41,611 nucleotides of DNA from an uncultured beta proteobacterium (GCA_903933915.1 CAIZLW010000192.1:1-41611), one strand, 5' to 3'. Positions 33,196 through 40,563 are shown, numbered from the stretch's first letter. Translations and numbers: made by a program. Notes: generated by a model from the sequence alone, not told the origin.

Positions 33196-34170
33196 TTAAT
33201 CCAGCCGTATTCCAGCCTGCTTGATCAGCCGTCCCCATTTATCCTGTTCGGCGCGGAGGTGGGCGGCAAAGTCCGCCGGTTTCCCGCCGACAGCCTCCGA
33301 CCCGAGCACGGCCAGTTTCTCCCGGACATCGGCCATCTGCATGACTTTGCTGAAATCGCTGTGCAGGCGTGTGACTGCCGCCTGCGGCGTACCGGTGGGG
33401 GCGACAACCCCGAACCATGAAGTGATCTCGTAACCGCGCAGCGCGGATTCATCCATCGTCGGTACTTCCGGCGCGGCCTGCGCCCGTTTCATTCCAGTCA
33501 CCGCCAGCGCACGCAAGCGTTTGGCCCGGACGTCACCGAGCACGGCGGTCGTGTTGTGGAACATGAAATCGACCTGTCCGCCCAGCAGTTCCGTGCGCGC
33601 GTGACCACCGCCCTTGTACGGCACGTGCACGGTGTTCACACCGGCCATCATGTTGAACAATTCACCGGCGAGATGCGTGGCATTGCCGTTTCCGGCTGAG
33701 GCGTAGTTCAGCTTGCCCGGGCGCGCTTTTGCCAGCGCGATCAGTTCCCGGGCCGACTTTGCCGGCACCGACGGGTGCACCACCAGCATGTAATGGCCCG
33801 TGGTCAGCAGGCTGATCGGCACAAAATCGCGGCTCATGTCATAGCCGGATTTGCTGTCGGGAATGCTGCCGCTGATGGCATGCGCCGGCGTCGCCAGAAA
33901 GAGGGTGTAACCGTCAGGTGCGGAACGGGCTGCGAATGCGGCGCCGAGATTGCCGCCGGCACCGGCACGGTTGTCGACGATCACCTGCTGTCCCAGTGCC
34001 TCGGCAAGTTTCGGACTGACCACGCGCGCCACGATATCCACACCGCTTCCCGGCGATGAGGCCACCACCAGCCGCAGCGCTTTGGTCGGATAGGTTTGTG
34101 CCAAGGCTGCTGAAATACCGCTGAAAAACGTGAACAGAATGCACAGTGTCAGGCTCGTGATGCGTGGCAT
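33196..34170 (-). CDS. Bug-family solute-binding protein (receptor 8)
   Basis: This 324-residue precursor has a signal peptide ending at ALAQTYP (residues 22-28). The site is SSPGSGVDIVAR (Asp45), with DNRAGAGGNLG, SAPDGYTLFLA, HPSVPAKSAR and HVPYKGGGHA. The ATG at 34170 is supported by CGAGGAGGTG; the open frame upstream to 34263 is not coding. A transposase-remnant element begins 95 bases upstream, so its promoter region may have been altered by that insertion. Confidence 0.93.
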   Translation of the reverse strand: MPRITSLTLCILFTFFSGISAALAQTYPTKALRLVVASSPGSGVDIVARVVSPKLAEALGQQVIVDNRAGAGGNLGAAFAARSAPDGYTLFLATPAHAISGSIPDSKSGYDMSRDFVPISLLTTGHYMLVVHPSVPAKSARELIALAKARPGKLNYASAGNGNATHLAGELFNMMAGVNTVHVPYKGGGHARTELLGGQVDFMFHNTTAVLGDVRAKRLRALAVTGMKRAQAAPEVPTMDESALRGYEITSWFGVVAPTGTPQAAVTRLHSDFSKVMQMADVREKLAVLGSEAVGGKPADFAAHLRAEQDKWGRLIKQAGIRLD

Positions 34171-34264
34171 TGGCAAGCACCTCCTCGGGATTGTTATTTT
34201 TGCGTTACGCGTGCAAACCGCATTATCACACGCGACCCCGCCGGTTCGTGACAAGGCATGCATC

Positions 34265-34631
34265 AGAATAAATAGGGTCAGTGTAACTTTTCAGACTACT
34301 GGGCCTGGAGTGTGGCGATAAAGCTTATGCATTGCGCCCATCCCGATGCCAAGCGGACCGAGACTCAATCTGGCAGATGTGCCGCAGCACGTTATTCAGT
34401 GAGGCAATAATCACCAGGCGATCTTCTTTGCGGATGCAGATTACCTTTTCTACCTCGAATGCCTTGGGGGCAGAGCTATGAAATAGGGCTGCGGATCTAC
34501 GCCCAAGGACGCAGTCGAGCGGGTATTGGCTTGTTCAGTAAGACCGCCGAAACGAGGGCGACCAAAACTGATTGAGTCGTCTGCGGAAGCAGTTTCGGCG
34601 GTGGAAAAGTCACACCGACCCTATTTATTCT
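34265..34631. mobile_element. 367-bp inverted-repeat element carrying a dead transposase fragment
   Basis: The two ends are inverted repeats of 28 bp. The left end (34265-34292) begins AGAATAAATAGGGTCAGTGT and the right end (34604-34631) is its reverse complement with two mismatches in the inner part. No clear target-site duplication is visible. Inside lies an N-terminal fragment of a REP-associated tyrosine transposase. The right end stops 3 bases before the stop codon of the TauD-like gene, so insertion may have changed that protein's C-terminus. A diverged copy of its left 63 bases is at 38601-38663, and a 24-base piece is at 39707-39730. Confidence 0.75.
34346..34603 (+). pseudogene. Truncated REP-associated (Y1/IS200-like) transposase
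   Basis: From ATG 34346 the frame reads MPSGPRLNLADVPQHVIQ, then TGA (34400-34402), then GNNHQAIFFADADYLFYLE and a second stop shortly after. The pattern RLNLADVPQHVIQRGNNHQA is the hallmark N-terminus of COG1943 REP-associated tyrosine transposases, so the TGA has replaced an Arg codon. The HUH motif and catalytic Tyr region are missing: an internal deletion joins this fragment to a short 3' part. It is non-functional. Confidence 0.8.
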
Positions 34632-34634
34632 CGA

Positions 34635-35720
34635 TCAGGTTCCCTGACAAGATGCCTGAGCGGCCGCCCGTTTGCGGGTGCGCCACTCGGTGACGTAGCG
34701 CCAGCCTTCGCTGCACGGCACACCGCCGCGTAGTGCGCCGGCCTCGGTGTTCCCGAACAGCAGATCATAGTCTTTGGGCAAGGGGCGGCTGCCGGGAACT
34801 GCGAGCCACAGACGCAGCAGCAGGCGCTTTCTTTCTATTTCAGGATGGTCTACGTAGTCCGTTCGTGCGTGATAGATCAGGTGATTGTTGAGAAGCTGTA
34901 TATCGCCTGGCTCGAACGTCATATTGAGCACGAGTTCATCCGCGAGCGCGCCGAAAAGCTCAAGCGCCTCTTCCTGCGCGGGCGTAAGGCGCGGCACTTC
35001 CGGAAATTCCTGTGCAGTGCGGATATACGCTGGTGAAAACAGCCCGGTGAAATGCCCTTCTTGAAAGCTGAACACTGGTTTCGGATACGCGCGTGATTCA
35101 CCCGGTGCTTCGTCACCCTGACGGCTGTTGAACCAGTCCGCATAGAAGACGTCGATGAGGTCGGGCCGCCGCAGCAGGATCTCGTTGTGTATCTGCGCCG
35201 CGCTCACGATCCGGCTGTAGCCGCCCGACCTGGATTTGCGCACGCAGAGCAGGCCGACCACATCGCAGCGGTCGCTATGAAAAGGCAGCGACCCTGAAGT
35301 CTTGGATCCGCGCCGCTTCGTCGCTTCGACTTCTTTGCCTTCGTCCTCGACGATGCCGAGCAGCTCGCCGCGCCCGCCTTGCGACACCGCCGTCCCGAGA
35401 TGGGTGCCGATGCCCCAGTAAACGGAGCGCAGGTCTGCAGGCGAATACGCGACCGGCAGACCGCGCAACAGGACCATGCCGCGACCGGTCTCGAGCTCCT
35501 GCGCAATGACAGCCAGCTCGCTTGAGAACTGCGGAAGTGGAAAATCCTCGCGCGTGATATCCGACCATTCGAGCCCGCGCTGTTTGACGCTTTGCAGTGC
35601 AGTGTCGATCTCCTTCAGCTCCCCCGGGCGGAAAGGACGTATCCATTCGGTGGAATCCTGAAGATCCGCGCCCGTCCAGGCGAAGGACGCGACGATCTTT
35701 TTATGTTTTCGCAGCTCCAT
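34635..35720 (-). CDS. TauD/TfdA-like Fe(II)/2-oxoglutarate dioxygenase
   Basis: This is a 361-residue protein of the TauD/TfdA superfamily, which includes clavaminate-synthase-like and gamma-butyrobetaine hydroxylase-like enzymes. The iron facial triad is visible: His148 and Asp150 (PFHSDRCD) and His284 (IYHARTDY), followed by the 2-oxoglutarate-binding Arg in RKRLLLRLW. It hydroxylates an organic acid or related substrate at the expense of O2 and 2-oxoglutarate. Two ATGs follow AGGAGG closely; the second (35720) has the better though still short spacing. It is next to a Bug gene transcribed from upstream (about 50 bases between), so the pair may be co-transcribed. The 3' end abuts the mobile-element remnant. 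Confidence 0.88.
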   Translation of the reverse strand: MELRKHKKIVASFAWTGADLQDSTEWIRPFRPGELKEIDTALQSVKQRGLEWSDITREDFPLPQFSSELAVIAQELETGRGMVLLRGLPVAYSPADLRSVYWGIGTHLGTAVSQGGRGELLGIVEDEGKEVEATKRRGSKTSGSLPFHSDRCDVVGLLCVRKSRSGGYSRIVSAAQIHNEILLRRPDLIDVFYADWFNSRQGDEAPGESRAYPKPVFSFQEGHFTGLFSPAYIRTAQEFPEVPRLTPAQEEALELFGALADELVLNMTFEPGDIQLLNNHLIYHARTDYVDHPEIERKRLLLRLWLAVPGSRPLPKDYDLLFGNTEAGALRGGVPCSEGWRYVTEWRTRKRAAAQASCQGT

Positions 35721-35770
35721 CATTCCTCCTGTAACACTTCAGATTGATATCGCAATGTCATGCGCCCGCG

Positions 35771-36757
35771 TCAGCCGTCCAGCTTGATCCCGGCATCCCT
35801 GATCACCTTTTGCCACTTTTTGAGATCAGCGCTAATCACCGACGCAAACTGTTCGGGGGTGCTGCCGATCGGCTCGGCGCCGTCATTCACAAACTGATTT
35901 CTGACGGCCGGGTCCTGCAGTGTGCGCACTATCGCCGCATGAAGCTTCGCGCTGACGTCGCGCGGCGTCGCTGCGGGCGCGAGCACGCCAAACCACTGCA
36001 CCACCTCGAAGCCGGGTACTCCCGCCTCTGCAATCGTCGGAATATCGGGGGCGACCGTTGCGCGTACGGCGCTGGTCACGCCATAAACGCGCACCTTGCC
36101 GTTTTTCGCATGCGGCAATGCGCTCAGGAGATTCGCCATCATGAGCGATGTGTGGCCGCCCAAGAGGCTCGTCAACGCCGGCCCTTGCCCTTTGAACGGC
36201 ACGTGCACCATCTTCAGCCGCGCAGTGTGATTGAAAAGCTCCATCGCGAGATGCGGATTGCTTCCCGCGCTGCCGGCGGCAACATTGATCTGGCCGGGTC
36301 GCGTGCGGGCAAAAGTGATCAGCTCTTTCACGTTGCGTGCAGGCACCGACGGGTGCGCGATGAGAAGATGCGGCACCGTGACCACCTGCGAAATCGGCGC
36401 GAGGTCTGTCTCCACGTCATACGGCAGTTTCGGATAGAGATACGGAATGCTCGTGATTGAGCTGATCCCCATCAGCAGTGTATAGCCATTGGGCGGCGCG
36501 CGCGCGACCAGCTCGTTGCCGATGATCGTGCCGCCGCCCGCACGATTCTCAACCACGACCGACTGTCTGAGAAGCTCGCCAAGCTTCGGCGCAATGGCTC
36601 GCGCGGAGAAGTCGGTGCCGCCGCCCGGGGAGGTCGGCACGACCAGGCGCACAGGCCGTGACGGATAGGTCTGCGCGTGCGCGATGCCGGAAGCGGTGAT
36701 CCCGCATGCCGTCAGAACCAACAGCGCGAGTCGGAATGTCGATATAGGCTGCGACAT
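35771..36757 (-). CDS. Bug-family solute-binding protein (receptor 9)
   Basis: This 328-residue precursor has a signal peptide ending at AHAQTYP (residues 26-32). The site is SPGGGTDFSAR (Asp49), with ENRAGGGTIIG, APPNGYTLLMG (Asn replaces the usual Asp of DGYTL), HPSVPARNV and HVPFKGQGPA. No strong ribosome site precedes the ATG at 36757, and the frame is open upstream to 36880. Those upstream residues overlap the decayed HigA gene and look like its 3' part in another frame, so 36757 is preferred. Confidence 0.9.
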   Translation of the reverse strand: MSQPISTFRLALLVLTACGITASGIAHAQTYPSRPVRLVVPTSPGGGTDFSARAIAPKLGELLRQSVVVENRAGGGTIIGNELVARAPPNGYTLLMGISSITSIPYLYPKLPYDVETDLAPISQVVTVPHLLIAHPSVPARNVKELITFARTRPGQINVAAGSAGSNPHLAMELFNHTARLKMVHVPFKGQGPALTSLLGGHTSLMMANLLSALPHAKNGKVRVYGVTSAVRATVAPDIPTIAEAGVPGFEVVQWFGVLAPAATPRDVSAKLHAAIVRTLQDPAVRNQFVNDGAEPIGSTPEQFASVISADLKKWQKVIRDAGIKLDG

Positions 36758-36845
36758 CTTTACTGCCACGCCACTACGGCAGACTTTGCGAACATTCAGT
36801 ATTTGCATGAGGGTCAGACATTTATCAATCTCGGCTGACATCAAG

Positions 36846-37007
36846 TCACCGGTTCTTGGCCGAAATGCCGCTTTTTTCATTTATAAGATTGTTCGGCGTC
36901 TGACGTGACACACCGAGGGCCGGAGCGGCGTCAGTAATCGTCAAGCCGAGCTCTTCTATTTCGCGCTTCACGAGCGGTCCCGGATGCGACGGATACTTCA
37001 TCAACAT
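36846..37007 (-). pseudogene. Truncated HigA-type antitoxin
   Basis: ATG 37007, with a GTAAGGAGGGCGAAGC ribosome site, starts MLMKYPSHPGPLVKREIEEL, then GLTITDAAPALGVSRQTPNN, LINEKSGISAKNR and stop. The first 50 residues match the Xre-type HigA antitoxin (HPG-LV-RE-IEPLGLTVTEAA-ALGVSRQ-L-LNGK-GIS). The remaining half (usually EMAIRLSKAFG and beyond) is lost, so the gene is broken after the helix-turn-helix. A truncated repressor-like product is possible. Confidence 0.7.
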
Positions 37008-37035
37008 GCTTCGCCCTCCTTACGGTTACGCCCCA

Positions 37036-37315
37036 CTATTGGTAATCCACCAGGTCGACGTCGTAACAGTCGCCATCATCGAATCGGCAAATGATGCGCT
37101 AGTTCGCGCGCACGGTAACAGACCACAAACCTTTGAGCTCGCCCTTCAGTCGATGCAAACGCAATAATGGCAGGCTGAATGCCCGCATCGTTTCGGCCGC
37201 CGACATGATGAACAGTACCTTTTCTATACAGCTCGGTCTGATCCGCGCTTACACCACGGGCATCACTCACCTCAAACGGCTTTCTCAGGCTCTTGTGTCG
37301 AAAGCTTCTGATTAT
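37036..37315 (-). pseudogene. Broken HigB-type toxin
   Basis: The minus strand reads IRSFRHKSLRKPFE near 37315, without a start codon (ATA/ATC where ATG is expected). After a frameshift it continues as LRLHRLKGELKGLWSVTVRA, N, stop, RIICRFDDGDCYDVDLVDYQ. This is the HigB pattern (RSF-HKGLE-F, LHPLKG-L-G-WSVRV-GNWRI-FRF--GDA--VDY-DYH). The Trp of NWR has become TAG (37099-37101). The toxin therefore carries at least three lesions. It lies directly upstream of the truncated HigA, the normal higBA order. Confidence 0.75.
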
Positions 37316-37418
37316 CCAATCGAATGTAGTCTGACAACAATAGCTTGTCAACGAGATGGTCAGGCATTTTCCATCTCTTGAATTTCATCAAACTTATTCG
37401 GTGAAATGAATCAGGGTT

Positions 37419-37469
37419 AAAGCTACCGGAGTCGAATTTTTGGAAAGATAAATCAACTCCGGTACCTTT
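37419..37469. repeat. Best-preserved hairpin of the dispersed family
   Basis: AAAGCTACCGGAGTCGA (37419-37435) pairs with TCAACTCCGGTACCTTT (37453-37469) at 15 of 17 positions across a 17-base loop. The size and spacing are like a REP sequence. Confidence 0.65.
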
Positions 37470-37629
37470 GACTGTTGGGCGGTGGTGGCATTGATGGATG
37501 GCCGCAGCAGGACGGAGGCGGCCCACGAAACAGGATTTGCCGATTCGGCGCATCTCAGCCGCACCTTTCGGTAGATGTTCGGCATTTCGCCGGTGATGCT
37601 GATCAGGGAGAAGCGGTGGTCAATTAAAG

Positions 37630-37650
37630 AAATCAGCTCCGGTGTCTTTG
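37630..37650. repeat. Half-copy of the dispersed hairpin family
   Basis: This stretch (AAATCAGCTCCGGTGTCTTT) matches the right arm of the hairpin at 37453-37469 with a few changes. Confidence 0.45.
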
Positions 37651-37786
37651 GATTAGTACCCTTGGATTCCCATAGTGTGTATATTTACTGCTCCTTGGGG
37701 CCGTCGAATTTCAAGTCCCCCTGTACTTCCTGCTCATCAGAGCTAAGCAGCTTTACGAATTCCCACCCCTATTGGAAATCACTGTT

Positions 37787-38545
37787 ATGAGAAAATTACT
37801 TTATCTACTGGCCTTCGGATTCGCGAGCGCCTTTTCTTTACAGGGATCAGCGGCCACCCTTGCGATTGGAGCAGAGGTATATCTACCTCCAACAGACCGA
37901 TCTGATTCCCCTAGCGACCCAACTGCGGCAGCGACCAGAGCCGCAGCTGACAAAGCCGCAGCTGACAAAGCCGCAGCTGACAATGCCGCAGCTGACAATG
38001 CCGCAGCGGGCAGAGCCGCAGCGAACAAAGCCTCAACTGACAATGCCGCATCGGGCAGAGCCGCAGCGGATAAAGCCGCAGCGGTACCCGCACCCGCAGA
38101 CTTTCCTGTGCTGTGGGTCCCCGCGGCTAATGGCACGGTGCCTGCCAACGCCATCATCGGCGGCAATGAAGCCGGGCGCCCCTTGCCCGTGTGCCGCGCC
38201 ATTTATAACAAGGGCGTGCACCCCGGCAAAGTTGTGGGTAAAAACTGCAACTTTGGCTATGGCGGCAAAGAGGTGCTGGCACCGCAATACGATGTGCTGG
38301 TGGGCAACCCCGCCGTTCTGAATAAAAGTCCGCAGCTGGTTCGCTGGATCGCGGCCCAGGGCGGACAGGTGCCGCTGGGTGCTTTCTTTGGCGCCTATGA
38401 GCCGGGTCGTCCTATTTTGCCGATCTGCCAGGCACCCTACCAGGGCGGCGTGCACGTCGGCAAGGTGGTTGGTCGCAACTGCAACTTCGGCTACGGCGGG
38501 CTTGAGGTGCTGTCGCCCCAGTACGCGGTGCTGGTGGTTGGATAA
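37787..38545 (+). CDS. Secreted protein with Ala-rich repeat and two DM9 (DUF3421) repeats
   Basis: This 252-residue protein has a signal peptide (MRKLLYLLAFGFASAFSLQG, cleavage near residues 21-25), a roughly 50-residue AAADK/AAADN repeat (about residues 50-100), and a C-terminal domain of two DM9-type repeats. The first repeat contains WVPAANGTVPANAIIGGNEA, GRPLPVCRA and HPGKVVGKNCNFGYGGKEVL. The second contains IAAQGGQVPLGAFFGAYEPG and HVGKVVGRNCNFGYGGLEVL. DM9 modules are best known from insect and oyster mannose-binding lectins, so carbohydrate binding outside the cell is plausible. The ATG at 37787 is chosen because it gives a proper signal peptide; no strong ribosome site is present. 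Repeats flank it on both sides. Confidence 0.85.
   Translation: MRKLLYLLAFGFASAFSLQGSAATLAIGAEVYLPPTDRSDSPSDPTAAATRAAADKAAADKAAADNAAADNAAAGRAAANKASTDNAASGRAAADKAAAVPAPADFPVLWVPAANGTVPANAIIGGNEAGRPLPVCRAIYNKGVHPGKVVGKNCNFGYGGKEVLAPQYDVLVGNPAVLNKSPQLVRWIAAQGGQVPLGAFFGAYEPGRPILPICQAPYQGGVHVGKVVGRNCNFGYGGLEVLSPQYAVLVVG
37940..38083 (+). repeat. Tandem 15-bp repeat encoding AAADK-type pentapeptides
   Basis: About nine and a half units related to GCCGCAGCTGACAAA. The first two are identical; later ones vary to GGCAGA or AACAAA ends. The in-frame period makes copy-number change harmless to the frame. Confidence 0.9.
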
Positions 38546-38600
38546 AATCCGGGTGTGTCTGCAACTGGGACGGGTCCGGTTGCCATGGCTTTAGCACAGG

Positions 38601-38690
38601 AGAATTAATAGGGTCAGCGTAACTTTTCAGACTACTGAGTTGAGTGTGGCGATAAAGCTTATGAAATGACTCCGGTACCTTTGATTGAAT
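38601..38690. repeat. Copy of the transposase-element leader fused to a half-hairpin
   Basis: 38601-38663 matches the left end and leader of the element at 34265-34329, with small differences and a two-base contraction, up to GATAAAGCTTATG. It is directly followed by GACTCCGGTACCTTTGA (38668-38684), the right arm of the hairpin family. This links the two repeat families physically. Confidence 0.7.
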
Positions 38691-38714
38691 AGGGGTCTCG
38701 TTGGAGGTTTGAAA

Positions 38715-39692
38715 TCAGAATAACTGCCAGGGCATCGGATCAAAGACGTAAGCATCGCCGTTTTTGCGCAGGCGGCCGATGCCCGGGAATGGCAGGTGCA
38801 CCGCGGCAAGTGGGATGCCCTCCTTTATCGCCGTATCAAAAATCGACAACCGCGTGGCGCGCGCCTTGGCCTGGTCCCAGTCAAATGCCACGGTAATTTC
38901 CGGACGCGGAAACTGTACCGGCGCAACATGTATGGTGTCGCCGATGGCCAGCATGCGCGCCGAACCCGACAGCACCATGAAGCAGCTATGCCCGGGCGTG
39001 TGGCCGGCGGCGTCAACGGAGCGAATACCCGTGGAGAGTTCCTCACCCAGGCTGAACGGCCTGATGCGTGCGCCATAGGCGGCAACCGCGCGCTTGGCCG
39101 GGATAAAGCGGGCTTTCTGGTTTTCCGGGACTTTGGCTTCCTCCTCCGGGCTGGTCCAGTAGTCCATGTCGGCCTTGGCGATACGCAGAATCGCGTTGGG
39201 AAACATCGCCGTGCCTTCGGGGGTAACGGTACCGTGCAAATGGTCGCCGTGCATGTGCGTGATGTAGACCTCGTCAATCTGCCCGGGCGCTATGCCCGCG
39301 GCGGCAAGGCATTGCGGCAGGCGGCCTGCGGTCGGTCCGAGCATCTTGGCGCCACCGGCATCGAGCAGCACCAGTTTCTCCCCGGTGTTGACAAGAAACG
39401 TGTTGACCGGCAGGCGCATCGGCGCCGGCGGCCAGTCGCCCGCAGTCAGCAGCGTCTTTACCAGTTCCGGATCGGCCTGCAATACGCTGGGCGGGACTTC
39501 GATGAATCCGTCCAGCATCGTGGTGATCTCGAAATTGCCGAGCTTCATGCGGTGGACACTGATGGCCTGGCTGCCGGCCATCGGCGCCTTGCCAAACGCC
39601 GACGGAATCAGCGCCGGACAAATGGACAGCGCGGCACCCGAAGTGCCCGCGAACAGCATGCGGCGACGGACGGTACTCACGGAATCAGACAT
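38715..39692 (-). CDS. Exported metallo-beta-lactamase-fold hydrolase
   Basis: This 325-residue enzyme has an N-terminal export signal with RRRMLFAGTSGAAL, a Tat-like motif. It has the zinc motif THMHGDHLHG (His146, His148, Asp150, His151), AGHTPGHSCF (further His) and a late GDTIH with HLPFPGIG. This resembles periplasmic lactonase/AHL-lactonase-like or quinoprotein-cluster MBL proteins; the substrate is not evident. The ribosome site GTGGAGAAACC precedes the ATG. A 24-base mobile-element end lies 15 bases upstream in its leader. Confidence 0.88.
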   Translation of the reverse strand: MSDSVSTVRRRMLFAGTSGAALSICPALIPSAFGKAPMAGSQAISVHRMKLGNFEITTMLDGFIEVPPSVLQADPELVKTLLTAGDWPPAPMRLPVNTFLVNTGEKLVLLDAGGAKMLGPTAGRLPQCLAAAGIAPGQIDEVYITHMHGDHLHGTVTPEGTAMFPNAILRIAKADMDYWTSPEEEAKVPENQKARFIPAKRAVAAYGARIRPFSLGEELSTGIRSVDAAGHTPGHSCFMVLSGSARMLAIGDTIHVAPVQFPRPEITVAFDWDQAKARATRLSIFDTAIKEGIPLAAVHLPFPGIGRLRKNGDAYVFDPMPWQLF

Positions 39693-39706
39693 GGTTTCTC
39701 CACTGT

Positions 39707-39730
39707 AATAAATAGGGTCAGTGTACTTTT
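39707..39730. repeat. Isolated end of the inverted-repeat element
   Basis: AATAAATAGGGTCAGTGTAC followed by TTTT is the element end seen at 34267 with a one-base deletion. It lies in the leader of the MBL-fold gene. Confidence 0.65.
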
Positions 39731-39732
39731 GG

Positions 39733-39789
39733 AATAAAAGGGGCCGGGCTCGATCGACTTCAGAAAATCGAGTCCGGCCCCCTTTTATT
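39733..39789. terminator. Large hairpin acting as terminator of the antitoxin gene
   Basis: Arms 39733-39754 and 39767-39789 are complementary over about 21 bp (one bulge, one mismatch), with a GGGGCCGG core and TTTTATT on each strand. It ends the minus-strand transcript of the gene at 39827. Its inner arm contains GACTCGAT, resembling the dispersed hairpin family. Confidence 0.75.
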
Positions 39790-39826
39790 TTTACGGTTGT
39801 TGAGTCGACTCGAGCGCTATCGGAAT

Positions 39827-40129
39827 TTACGATTCAACCGCCTCCATATGCAGCTTCAAGCCCAGTGCCTTGCACACCTTCATCACCGTGGCAAAACTCG
39901 GGTTGCCTTCCGGCGATAGCGCTTTGTACAGCCCCTCGCGAGTGAGGCCGGTGTCGCGCGCGAGCTGCATCATGCCGCGGGCGCGTGCGAGATCACCAAG
40001 CGCGCCGACCACCAGCGCCGGATCGCCGTCTGATTCGTCAATGGCCGCCTGCAAGTACAGCGCGCATTCCTGCTCGGTTCTCAGATAAGTCGCTGCGTCA
40101 TAAGGGCGTGTCATCAGTTTTTTGGCCAT
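39827..40129 (-). CDS. Addiction-module antitoxin (COG3636-like, Xre type)
   Basis: The 100-residue protein has an N-terminal toxin-binding part (RPYDAATYLRTEQECALYLQ) and a C-terminal helix-turn-helix (ARGMMQLARDTGLTREGLYK, then ALSPEGNPSFATVMKVCKAL). This is the standard pattern of HigA-like/COG3636 antidotes. It neutralises a COG3657 RelE/HigB-like toxin and represses the operon. The ribosome site TAGGAG precedes the ATG. The toxin gene ends nine bases upstream, but is interrupted, so this may now be a solitary antitoxin. Confidence 0.9.
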   Translation of the reverse strand: MAKKLMTRPYDAATYLRTEQECALYLQAAIDESDGDPALVVGALGDLARARGMMQLARDTGLTREGLYKALSPEGNPSFATVMKVCKALGLKLHMEAVES

Positions 40130-40138
40130 GAGGAACTC

Positions 40139-40429
40139 CTAAAGCATGCGCGCCAGTTTCAGCGCGGTTTTGATGTCCTTGTCCTGCGTCGGTTTGGCGC
40201 CAGCGGCCAGCAAAACCACCAGCAACGCGCCGCGCTTGACGAAATAAACCCGATAACCGGGGCCGTAATCAATGCGCATTTCGGAAACACCTTCACCCAC
40301 CGGCTTTACATCGCCGGGGTTGCCGTAGCGCAGACGGAGAATGCGCGCCTGCACCCGCGTCCGCGCCTGTGCGTCGCGCAGCTATTCAAGCCATGCCGAA
40401 AACTCCAGCGTTTCGCGGATTTCGATCAC
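40139..40429 (-). pseudogene. RelE/HigB-like toxin (COG3657) interrupted by an amber codon
   Basis: GTG 40429 begins MIEIRETLEFSAWLE, then TAG (40382-40384), and the same frame continues LRDAQARTRVQARILRLRYG to MRIDYGPGYRVYFVKRG and KDIKTALKLARML. The family consensus has Q at the stop (F--WL-QLRD--A-ARI), so CAG became TAG. A GTG at 40354 could give a 71-residue product lacking the first strand and helix. The toxin is probably inactive, which would relax selection on its antitoxin. Confidence 0.75.
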
Positions 40430-40515
40430 GGGCGCAGGTGTAAACCATGGTTCGCAACTGCGCAAGCGAGCCGCAATCGTGTGAGTTCAACCGCAGGAAG
40501 GCGAGTCAGCCCCCT

Positions 40516-40563
40516 TCAGTAATTCCGGTCAACCGGCAGCGGCATGAACGGCGCATCGCCGCC
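40516..40563 (-). pseudogene. Fossil C-terminus of a ChrR-type cupin gene
   Basis: The minus strand reads GGDAPFMPLPVDRNY and stop, matching the C-terminus of the bicupin at 32420-33100 (GAIDAPFMPLPG). The DNA shares GGCATGAACGGCGCATCG exactly with 32434-32451. Nothing else of the gene is seen between here and the toxin pseudogene. Confidence 0.4.

Larger units (their letters stand above)
37352..37786. other. Gene-poor stretch with two repeat hairpins
   Basis: Only short frames without coding signs are present. The stretch holds the hairpin at 37419-37469 and a half-copy at 37630-37650. The bases between them (37471-37624) match nothing I recognise. The promoter of the DM9 gene should be near 37700-37770 but is not evident. 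Confidence 0.4.

Noticed and set aside
37272-37553. 93-codon minus-strand frame as an extra small gene
   Set aside because: It runs through a repeat hairpin and the HigB relic, has no ribosome site and resembles no protein.
37940-38083. Possible CRISPR array
   Set aside because: The units are contiguous 15-mers without spacers, in frame within a coding gene.
37911-38093. Leucine-rich repeat-like peptide on the minus strand (RLCPLRHCQ units)
   Set aside because: It is only the complement of the 15-bp tandem repeat inside the DM9 gene.
23097-40429. Amber codon reassignment in this organism
   Set aside because: Many intact genes end in TAG at their expected family length, so TAG is used as a normal stop.
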